DNA of 7,580 nucleotides, from assembly GCA_002454975.1 (NCBI GenBank), contig DKJZ01000108.1:1-7580 (forward strand), read 5' to 3'. Below the pieces are notes generated by a model. That model saw only the letters and a list, made by a program, of their open reading frames with translations, did not search any database and was not told where the DNA came from. Positions 1 through 4,898 of the stretch are shown here, piece after piece (the first letter of the stretch is position 1; the number at the start of each line of letters is the position of its first letter). This DNA comes from Hylemonella sp. UBA6679. GTDB taxonomy: Bacteria; Pseudomonadota; Gammaproteobacteria; Burkholderiales; Burkholderiaceae_C. Both the position numbers and the translations under genes were made by a program.

Positions 1-161
1 TTTTTCAACGGCCTGTTAGGGGATGGGATTGCAGCCCCTCAGAGGGTTATTACGTACCCTGCTAGGCATTAGAACGATAAAAATGACCTCCAGCAAGCGC
101 ACAGGCCAAATCACCTGTCGCCTTCAGGTCTTTGAATTCAAACATCACATCGAGGAGCACC
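1..161. other. 5' leader / intergenic region before the FAH-family gene
   Basis: No convincing gene lies here. On the plus strand, positions 11-67 can be drawn as a weak three-way junction: GCCTG 11-15 with TAGGC 63-67 (one G-T wobble), AGGGG 18-22 with CCCCT 35-39, and AGGGT 43-47 with ACCCT 56-60. A second group of short, mutually exclusive arms lies at 85-130. I found no -35/-10 pair that I trust. The last bases carry a good ribosome binding site, GAGGAG at 152-157, for the gene at 162. Whether this region is an untranslated leader, the tail of an upstream unit or both cannot be decided without the sequence to the left. Confidence 0.4.
152..157 (+). promoter_or_regulatory. Ribosome binding site fixing the FAH-family start
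   Basis: GAGGAG lies 4 bases before the ATG at 162. It is the only good Shine-Dalgarno match near the gene. It places the start so that the twin-arginine motif falls at residues 3-4 of the product. Confidence 0.7.
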
Positions 162-944
162 ATGGATCGCCGTCATTTTTTCCAAAGCTCGGCCCTGGCC
201 ACCAGCGGTGCATTGGCCGCCTGCGCCAGCACGGGCATTGCCAGCCAGGTCAAAACCCCTTTCGCGGTGCCTGCGGTTCATTTGCCCATCGTGGGGTCGG
301 ATGAGGTTTTCCCGGTCAGGCGCATTTACTGCATTGGGCGCAACTACGCGGCGCACGCACGTGAAATGGGCTCGGACCCCACCCGTGAACCGCCCTTCTT
401 TTTTCAAAAACCAACCGACGCCATCCAAGTGGTTCCCGCAGGTACTGTGGCCAACCACCCCTATCCGCCGCTGACAAAAAACTACCACTACGAAGCTGAG
501 TTGGTGGCTGTGCTGGGCAAGGGCGGGCGCGACATTGCTGTGGACAAAGCCCTCGAGCTGGTCTATGGCTACAGCCTGGGCTTGGACATGACACGGCGCG
601 ACCTTCAGCGCTTCATGGGTGACCAGAAAAAGCCGTGGGAAATTGGCAAGAGTTTTGACAAGTCAGCCCCGATTGGCGCTGTTCACAAGGTTCAAAGCAC
701 GGGCCATTTCACCCAAGGCAACATCTGGCTCAAGGTCAACGGGGTGACCAAACAAAATGCCAACCTCAACCAAATGATTTGGTCGGTGGCTGAGCAGATC
801 AGCAAGTTGTCCGAGGCGTTTGAGCTGTTTCCCGGCGACATCATTTACTCAGGCACCCCAGAGAACGTGGGGCCGGTGGTGCGCGGCGATGTGATCGAAA
901 TGCACATCGACGGCCTGCCCAACCTGAGCGTGAAAATCGTTTAA
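162..944 (+). CDS. Fumarylacetoacetate hydrolase (FAH) family protein with Tat/lipoprotein-like N-terminus
   Basis: This 260-residue protein has the FAH fold signature of FAHD1/acylpyruvase/oxaloacetate-decarboxylase-type enzymes, which cleave or decarboxylate small beta-keto acids using Mg2+ or Mn2+. Visible marks are the entry motif RIYCIGRNYAAH (54-65), FFFQKP (79-84), the metal ligands Glu111 and Glu113 in YEAEL plus Asp142 in GLDMTRRDLQ, the substrate Lys163 in IGKSFD, and the C-terminal GDIIYSGTPENVGPV (225-239). The start at 162 is chosen because GAGGAG lies 4 bases upstream; a longer reading from a TTG at 132 has no such site. The first ~40 residues are an extension ahead of the catalytic domain: a twin-arginine motif (DRRHFFQ, 2-8), a small-residue stretch, then LAAC (18-21), which fits a lipobox with Cys21. 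The family is normally cytosolic, so export is an inference. Exact substrate unknown. It may be cotranscribed with the rhodanese 27 bp downstream, as no terminator separates them. Confidence 0.9.
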   Translation: MDRRHFFQSSALATSGALAACASTGIASQVKTPFAVPAVHLPIVGSDEVFPVRRIYCIGRNYAAHAREMGSDPTREPPFFFQKPTDAIQVVPAGTVANHPYPPLTKNYHYEAELVAVLGKGGRDIAVDKALELVYGYSLGLDMTRRDLQRFMGDQKKPWEIGKSFDKSAPIGAVHKVQSTGHFTQGNIWLKVNGVTKQNANLNQMIWSVAEQISKLSEAFELFPGDIIYSGTPENVGPVVRGDVIEMHIDGLPNLSVKIV

Positions 945-971
945 TCTTCTCGTTTTTTAAACACCCATCGC

Positions 972-1391
972 ATGAACGACTCCACACACACTGTGCGCCC
1001 CGCCGAGGGCTACGCTGGCGACATCACCCCACAACTTGCGCACGAGTGGGTCGAGTCTGGTCAAGCCGTGCTGGTGGATGTTCGCACCGATGCTGAACGT
1101 GAGTGGGTGGGCTTTGTGCCGGGCGCTGTGGCGCTGGCCTGGAAGCAATGGCCTGGCATGGCCATGAACCCAAATTTTGACAGCGGTGTTCTTGGTTTGC
1201 CTGCCGACAAAAAAGTGGTGATGCTGTGCCGCAGTGGCGTACGCTCCATTGCTGCAGCCAAGCGCGCCACGGAGTTGGGTGCGCAGGCCTACAACATTCT
1301 TGAAGGCTTCGAGGGCGATCCAGATGCGCAAGGTCACCGCATGACACGCGGCGGCTGGCAAGTGCTGGGCCTGCCCTGGCGCCAAAACTGA
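972..1391 (+). CDS. Single-domain rhodanese-like sulfurtransferase
   Basis: This 139-residue protein is one rhodanese homology domain, which typically moves sulfane sulfur from a donor to an acceptor through a cysteine persulfide. The active-site loop is CRSGVRS at 86-92 with Cys86 as the predicted sulfur carrier, preceded by the strand KKVVMLC. The N-terminal CH2A-like strand VLVDVRTDAE (33-42) and the loop GFVPGAVALAW (47-57) are also present. The C-terminal NILEGFEGD (108-116) and GGWQVLGLPW (127-136) are common in small proteobacterial rhodaneses. No signal peptide or membrane segment is visible, so it should be cytosolic. The start at 972 has no Shine-Dalgarno match, which suggests weak initiation or coupling to the gene upstream. 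Its TGA overlaps the ATG of coaX by one base, so the two are almost certainly cotranscribed. Its physiological sulfur acceptor is unknown. Confidence 0.9.
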   Translation: MNDSTHTVRPAEGYAGDITPQLAHEWVESGQAVLVDVRTDAEREWVGFVPGAVALAWKQWPGMAMNPNFDSGVLGLPADKKVVMLCRSGVRSIAAAKRATELGAQAYNILEGFEGDPDAQGHRMTRGGWQVLGLPWRQN

Positions 1392-2158
1392 TGAGTTTTC
1401 TGGCCATCGATGTTGGCAACACGCGCCTGAAGTGGGCCCTGTACGAGGGTGCCCGGCCAGGTGCTGGGCTGCTGGCTCAGGGCGCTGAATTTTTGGACAA
1501 CATCGACACCTTGGCCGATGGCGCCTGGGCCGATCTGCCATCGCCGGATCGGATGCTGGGGTGTGTGGTTGCCAGTGATGTGGTCAAACACCGCGTTCAC
1601 GAGCAAATGGAGCTTTGGGATGTGAACCCACAGTGGGTGGTGGCCAGCGCGCAAGAGGCGGGCTTGACCAACGGCTATGACCACCCTGCCCGGCTTGGCC
1701 CAGATCGATGGATTGCCATGATCGGCGCTTGGCACCGCATGCTGCGCATGGGGCCGCCTCGACCCATCGTGGTGGCCATGGTGGGCACGGCTGTGACGGT
1801 CGAAGCCATCGATGCCAAGGGAAAGTTTTTAGGCGGCTACATCTTGCCGGGCCACGGCATCATGCTGCGCGCACTAGAGTCCGGCACCGCGGGCTTGCAT
1901 GTGCCCACTGGCGAGGTGCAGGCTTTTCCAACCAACACCAGCGATGCACTCACCAGTGGCGGCACTTTTGCCATATCTGGTGCAATGGACCGCATGGTGC
2001 AACACGTGCGTGCGCACTGCGGCCAAGAGCCTTGGTGCGTGATGGCTGGTGGCGCTGGCTGGAAGATGGCACCGAGCTTATCAATCCCGTTTGAGCTGGT
2101 GGACAGCCTGGTGTTTGACGGCCTGCTGGAAATTGCCCACAGCCGCGGTTACGCCTAA
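1391..2158 (+). CDS. coaX: Type III pantothenate kinase (CoaX; Baf-like)
   Basis: CoaX phosphorylates pantothenate with ATP to give 4'-phosphopantothenate, the first step of coenzyme A synthesis, in the cytosol. Type III enzymes are ASKHA-fold dimers that use a monovalent cation and escape CoA feedback. At 255 residues the length is normal for the family. The N-terminal phosphate motif DVGNT is at 7-11, the pantothenate/catalytic motif GPDR at 103-106 with Asp105 as the predicted base, and the second phosphate motif VGTAVTVE at 131-138. GGYILPGHGIMLRALESGT (148-166) and the C-terminal VMAGGAG (217-223) complete the fold. Glu138 sits where many homologues have Asp; this position is variable in the family. 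No ribosome binding site precedes it; initiation probably depends on terminating ribosomes from the rhodanese, whose stop overlaps the start (TGATG). Its frequent betaproteobacterial partner birA is not in this window. Bordetella Baf, described as a toxin-expression factor, is the same family. Confidence 0.95.
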   Translation: MSFLAIDVGNTRLKWALYEGARPGAGLLAQGAEFLDNIDTLADGAWADLPSPDRMLGCVVASDVVKHRVHEQMELWDVNPQWVVASAQEAGLTNGYDHPARLGPDRWIAMIGAWHRMLRMGPPRPIVVAMVGTAVTVEAIDAKGKFLGGYILPGHGIMLRALESGTAGLHVPTGEVQAFPTNTSDALTSGGTFAISGAMDRMVQHVRAHCGQEPWCVMAGGAGWKMAPSLSIPFELVDSLVFDGLLEIAHSRGYA

Positions 2159-2178
2159 GGGCAAGGCACAGCCAGCGC

Positions 2179-3372
2179 TTATGTTGGCTGCGCCAACCAC
2201 TGACGCACCAGTTCAACCCAGTAAGTTCCCCCCAAAGGGATCAGGTCGTCGTTGAAGTCGTAGCTGGGGTTGTGCAGGGTGCATGGGCCTTCGCCGTGGC
2301 CTACGGCGCGGTGGTCGCCATCGCCGTTACCAATGAAGCAATACGCGCCAGGTTTGGCCTGCAGCATGTAAGCGAAGTCTTCCGCACCCATGGTGGGTTC
2401 TTGCGTCAGCACCTGAGAGGCGCCAACAATGCCTGTCATCACGCCACGGGCAAATTCCACGGCCTGCGGGTCGTTGATGGTGGGTGGGTAGTTGCGATCG
2501 AAGGTGAATTCGCAGTGCAAGCCAAACGCTGCGCACATCTGCGCAGACATCTCTCGCATGCGCGACTCGATCATGTCGAGCACCCCTACCGTGAAGGTGC
2601 GTACCGTGCCCTGCAGTTCACAACTGTCAGGAATCACATTGCTGGCTGCACCTGCATGCATCATGGTCACGGAGATCACGGCAGCATCCAGAGGTTTTTT
2701 ATTGCGGCTCACGATGGTTTGAAAGGCCTGCACCAACTGGCAAGCCACGGGCACGGGGTCCAGGCCGTTGTGCGGCATGGCGGCATGGCAGCCTTTGCCG
2801 TGGATCGTGATCTTGAACTCGTTGCTTGAAGCCATGACAGGCCCTGGGCTGAGCGCAAAACTTCCCAGCGCCAAGCCCGGCCAGTTGTGCATGCCAAACA
2901 CCGCGTCCATGGGGAAGCGCTCAAACAGGCCATCGCGCATCATCTCGAAGGCGCCGCCACCGCCTTCTTCGGCTGGCTGAAAAATCAAATACACCGAGCC
3001 GTCGAAAGGTTTGTGGTGAGCCAGGTACTTGGCTGCAGCCAAAAGCATGGCCGTGTGCCCATCATGACCACATGCATGCATCTTGCCGGCGTGCTGGCTG
3101 GCATGGTCGAAGGTGTTGACTTCTTGAACGGGCAAGGCGTCCATATCAGCGCGCAAACCAATGGCGCGCTGAGACGTACCGTTGCGCAACACACCCACCA
3201 CACCCGTGGTGCCAATGCCGCGGTGAACCTCGATGCCCCATTGGCTCAGCTGTTGCGCCACCACGTCTGCGGTTCGCACCTCTTGAAAAGACAATTCAGG
3301 GTGGGCGTGGATGTCGCGTCTGAGCGCCGCGATGTGGGCCGCATCCGCCAAAATATCGTCGATCACCTTCAT
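2179..3372 (-). CDS. M20 family amidohydrolase (hippurate hydrolase/aminoacylase-like)
   Basis: This 397-residue protein is a complete M20D-type metallo-amidohydrolase, the group containing hippurate hydrolases, N-acyl-amino-acid deacylases and indole-acetyl-amino-acid hydrolases. Such enzymes hydrolyse the amide bond of N-acyl amino acids with a dinuclear metal site. The N-terminal RRDIHAHPELSFQE (18-31) and LRADMDALPVQE (73-84) are typical. Predicted metal ligands are Cys101 and His103 in ACGHDGHTAM, Glu135/Glu136 in QPAEEGGGG, His162 in MHNWPG and His367 in LHNPSYDFNDD. The lid/dimerisation domain spans roughly 185-295 and includes GKGCHAAMPH (192-201). No signal peptide is visible, so it is likely cytosolic. 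The start is well supported: AAGGAG (plus-strand CTCCTT at 3380-3385) lies 7 bases upstream. It is transcribed toward coaX, with 20 bp between their stops. The acyl group and amino acid cannot be read from the sequence; hippurate is only one option. Confidence 0.95.
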   Translation of the reverse strand: MKVIDDILADAAHIAALRRDIHAHPELSFQEVRTADVVAQQLSQWGIEVHRGIGTTGVVGVLRNGTSQRAIGLRADMDALPVQEVNTFDHASQHAGKMHACGHDGHTAMLLAAAKYLAHHKPFDGSVYLIFQPAEEGGGGAFEMMRDGLFERFPMDAVFGMHNWPGLALGSFALSPGPVMASSNEFKITIHGKGCHAAMPHNGLDPVPVACQLVQAFQTIVSRNKKPLDAAVISVTMMHAGAASNVIPDSCELQGTVRTFTVGVLDMIESRMREMSAQMCAAFGLHCEFTFDRNYPPTINDPQAVEFARGVMTGIVGASQVLTQEPTMGAEDFAYMLQAKPGAYCFIGNGDGDHRAVGHGEGPCTLHNPSYDFNDDLIPLGGTYWVELVRQWLAQPT

Positions 3373-3379
3373 GCTTGCG

Positions 3380-3385
3380 CTCCTT
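3380..3385 (-). promoter_or_regulatory. Ribosome binding site of the M20 amidohydrolase
   Basis: On the minus strand this reads AAGGAG, with 7 bases between it and the ATG at 3372-3370. It is a near-ideal Shine-Dalgarno sequence, the best in the window, so this gene is probably well translated once transcribed. Confidence 0.8.
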
Positions 3386-3488
3386 GCAGGCTCAAGTCTA
3401 GCTGGCTGCTGGGCGCTTGTCTTGCTCTACCTCAGACGCCCCACAGCCATCAGGTTGGTTAGACTCATGTGGCCCCCACACCTTGACC
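3386..3488. promoter_or_regulatory. Divergent intergenic region with a weak candidate promoter for the amidohydrolase
   Basis: The divergent starts of the amidohydrolase (minus) and the small protein (plus) require promoters in this gap. On the minus strand a candidate pair is AAGACA (plus-strand TGTCTT, 3418-3423) and TAGACT (plus-strand AGTCTA, 3395-3400), 17 bp apart, each matching 4 of 6 consensus bases. It would give a very short leader just ahead of the ribosome binding site. I see no comparable pair for the plus strand. Confidence 0.25.
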
Positions 3489-3785
3489 ATGTCTGACAAC
3501 CAAATCCTCATTCCACCCTCTTTCTTGGAACTCTTCATGGACCCGGCCAAGCGCAAACTGCTGGTCTCGCATGATGAAGTTATTGCGCGCTACGAGTGGT
3601 GCGAAGACATGACCAACATGCTCACGGAAACGGCCAAAGAGGTGCAGTTCAGCCTGGGCTTGAGCGAAGAGGCCGTGATGGAACGCATGGCCCTGGGCCT
3701 GCAAAGCCCGCAAGCCGCCTGCACGGAGCAAGAGGCTGGCTGGGTTTGCTTGCGGCTGGCGGAGTTGCTGAACTGGTCCGCCTGA
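3489..3785 (+). CDS. Small acidic uncharacterised protein (98 residues)
   Basis: I do not recognise a function. The protein is acidic by count (about 16 Asp/Glu against 7 Lys/Arg), has no signal peptide or membrane segment, and looks all-helical. Landmarks are IPPSFLELF (8-16), the charged motif ARYEWCEDM (33-41) and the C-terminal GWVCLRLAELLNW (84-96). It has three cysteines (38, 78, 87) in no metal-binding spacing. The pattern of IPPSF near the start, RYE-x-CED in the middle and RLAELL-x-W at the end recalls a small protein family I believe is widespread in Burkholderiales and sometimes labelled 'ATPase with chaperone activity'. No ATP-binding motif is visible here, so that label is not supported. 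The ATG at 3489 is chosen because the conserved-looking part begins directly after it. There is no clear Shine-Dalgarno; a longer reading from a TTG at 3417 adds an unconvincing 24 residues. It faces the dienelactone hydrolase gene, with 7 bp between stops. Confidence 0.8.
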   Translation: MSDNQILIPPSFLELFMDPAKRKLLVSHDEVIARYEWCEDMTNMLTETAKEVQFSLGLSEEAVMERMALGLQSPQAACTEQEAGWVCLRLAELLNWSA

Positions 3786-3792
3786 TGGGCGA

Positions 3793-4686
3793 TTAAACGC
3801 CGTGGTCTTTGAGCCAATCGCGCGTGAGCTTCATGGCGTAAGTGGCTGCGGCCTTGTCGTAAGAGGGGCGGTAATCTGCATTGAAGCCGTGGTCAACATT
3901 GGGGAACACCACGATTTCTGAGCCACTGCCCGACTTGGCAATTTCTCCGCGCATCTTGGCAATCACATCGGGCTTCACAAATGCGTCGATGCCTGAGTAC
4001 AGGCCCAGCACGGGCACTTTGAGCTCTGAGCCGAACTCCACGGGGTCACGTGGCTTGATGTCGGACTTCATGCCGTCGAGCAGGCCGTAGTAAGACACAG
4101 CTGCTTTGAGTTTGGGGTTGTGACGCGCATAAATCCAGGCGGTGCGACCACCCCAGCAATAGCCCACCAAGCCCACCCGTGCGGCATCGGCTTGGCCGCT
4201 GGCGCGGGCAAACGCCACGGCTGCGTCCAAATCAGCGCACACCTGCGCATCAGGCACTTTGGAAACCACGTTGGTGAGGATGCCCATGATGTCATTCATT
4301 TTCGAGACATCGCCCTGGCGAGCAAACATTTCTGGCGCAATCGCGTAGTAACCCATCTTGGCAAAACGGCGGCACATGTCCTTGATGTGCTCGTGCACAC
4401 CAAAGATTTCTTGCACCACCAAAATGACTGGGTACTTGCCAGCTTTTGCGGGTCTGGCCACATAAGCAGGGATCTGACCATCCGCCGTAGGCACCTTCAC
4501 TTCGGCCACGGCCAAACCTTGGGTGTCGGTGCTGATGGCTTGGGCCATCACAGGCTGCGAGGCCACAGCAAAGCCCGTTGCCAAAGAAGTCATCACAAAA
4601 CCACGGCGCGACAGCCCTGTGGGTGCAGGCGTGGCTTGCGGGTTCTGGAAGTCAATGGCTTTGAGGCCGTAATCCATCAGTTTCAT
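3793..4686 (-). CDS. Tat-exported dienelactone hydrolase family protein
   Basis: This 297-residue alpha/beta hydrolase belongs to the dienelactone hydrolase (carboxymethylenebutenolidase) family, whose founding members open dienelactone to maleylacetate in chloroaromatic degradation. The family triad is complete: Cys177 in the nucleophile elbow GYCWGG (175-180), Asp234 in LYSGIDAF and His266 in NVDHGF; Glu93 in VQEIFGVHEH (91-100) fits the usual nucleophile-activating Glu. The C-terminal GFNADYRPSYDKAAA (267-281) is typical. The N-terminus carries a twin-arginine signal: a 26-residue lead, SRRGFVM (26-32), a hydrophobic stretch, then AQA (48-50) as a likely signal peptidase site, leaving ~247 residues, the usual DLH size. 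A folded periplasmic enzyme is therefore predicted. The physiological ester is unknown, as no aromatic-pathway genes are nearby. The start at 4686 has only a poor ribosome binding site. Its promoter probably lies at 4743-4790. It is monocistronic as far as can be seen. Confidence 0.93.
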   Translation of the reverse strand: MKLMDYGLKAIDFQNPQATPAPTGLSRRGFVMTSLATGFAVASQPVMAQAISTDTQGLAVAEVKVPTADGQIPAYVARPAKAGKYPVILVVQEIFGVHEHIKDMCRRFAKMGYYAIAPEMFARQGDVSKMNDIMGILTNVVSKVPDAQVCADLDAAVAFARASGQADAARVGLVGYCWGGRTAWIYARHNPKLKAAVSYYGLLDGMKSDIKPRDPVEFGSELKVPVLGLYSGIDAFVKPDVIAKMRGEIAKSGSGSEIVVFPNVDHGFNADYRPSYDKAAATYAMKLTRDWLKDHGV

Positions 4687-4742
4687 CGGGGTGCTTTCTC
4701 AAAAAGTTTTGCCAAAAAAGGGACGGCGACATTCATCGCAGC
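4687..4742 (-). other. Putative 5' leader of the dienelactone hydrolase mRNA
   Basis: If transcription starts near 4743, this is the untranslated leader. It contains A/T runs (plus-strand AAAAAG near 4700 and AAAAAA near 4716) but no stable hairpin or good ribosome binding site that I can find. The nearest purine-rich element, GAGAAAG on the minus strand, ends some 6 bases further upstream than is ideal. Confidence 0.3.
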
Positions 4743-4790
4743 CACCCAAATGATAGACAAAATCTTTTGCTTGAGATGATTGATAGCAAA
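4743..4790 (-). promoter_or_regulatory. Candidate promoter and repeat-based operator for the dienelactone hydrolase
   Basis: On the minus strand TATCAT (plus-strand ATGATA, 4750-4755) matches 5 of 6 bases of a sigma-70 -10 box, and would start transcription near 4743 with a leader of about 57 bases. No -35 box is visible at the right distance. The sequence upstream is instead dense with symmetry: a direct repeat TGATAGACAAA (4751-4761) and TGATAGCAAA (4781-4790) exactly 30 bp apart, an inverted repeat TTTGCT (4766-4771) and AGCAAA (4785-4790) with a 13-base spacer, and a 12-base palindrome CAAAATCTTTTG (4758-4769). A poor -35 replaced by repeats suits an activator-dependent promoter, but no regulator gene is in the window. 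Confidence 0.4.
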
Positions 4791-4827
4791 TTAACCATGC
4801 CTCCTATGCGGCATCTGAGGCACCAGA

Positions 4828-4867
4828 AAAAACAAAAAACCCTGCTGGGTTAAAGCAGCAGGGTTTG
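4828..4867 (-). terminator. Rho-independent terminator of the RND efflux gene
   Basis: An 11-bp perfect stem is formed by AAACCCTGCTG (about 4838-4848) and CAGCAGGGTTT (about 4857-4867) around an 8-base loop. Read on the minus strand, the hairpin is followed by a T-rich run, TTTTTTGTTTTTT (complement of 4828-4840), exactly as expected for an intrinsic terminator. It lies about 30 bases after the stop of the efflux gene and faces the right way. There is no T-run on the plus-strand side. It ends the pump transcript and shields the dienelactone hydrolase promoter from read-through. Positions may be off by one base. Confidence 0.93.
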
Positions 4868-4898
4868 GGTCGGCATGCATGCCATGGGCGGCTTGCCC

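Noticed and set aside
1..24. TTCAAC-GGCCT-GTTAGGG resembles the paired core of an integron attC right-hand site
   Set aside because: The terminal base does not fit GTTRRRY, no matching left-hand core is seen, and the genes downstream look like a normal chromosomal unit, not cassettes.
62..163. A 33-codon minus-strand frame from an ATG at 163 to a TAG at 62
   Set aside because: It begins inside the FAH gene start, has no ribosome binding site and matches no family I know.
957..1541. Minus-strand reading frame of 194 codons across the rhodanese/coaX junction
   Set aside because: It is antisense to two clearly recognised proteins and has low-complexity Arg/Pro/His composition typical of a shadow frame.
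2169..2197. Hairpins between coaX and the amidohydrolase (CAGCCA with TGGCTG; GTTGG with CCAAC)
   Set aside because: The stems are 5-6 bp, partly inside the amidohydrolase gene, and no T-run follows on either strand, so they do not qualify as terminators.
4120..4779. Long plus-strand reading frame (219 codons) opposite the dienelactone hydrolase
   Set aside because: It is antisense to a gene with a complete catalytic triad, shows no family motif and has no ribosome binding site.
4745..4810. A 21-codon minus-strand frame starting after an AGGAGG near 4801-4806
   Set aside because: Only one base separates the AGGAGG from the ATG, too close for initiation, and the frame overlaps the candidate promoter repeats.
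4873..4884. Perfect 12-base palindrome GGCATGCATGCC between the efflux stop and its terminator
   Set aside because: Its position in a 3' untranslated tail gives no plausible operator role, and a short GC/AT alternating palindrome can be accidental.
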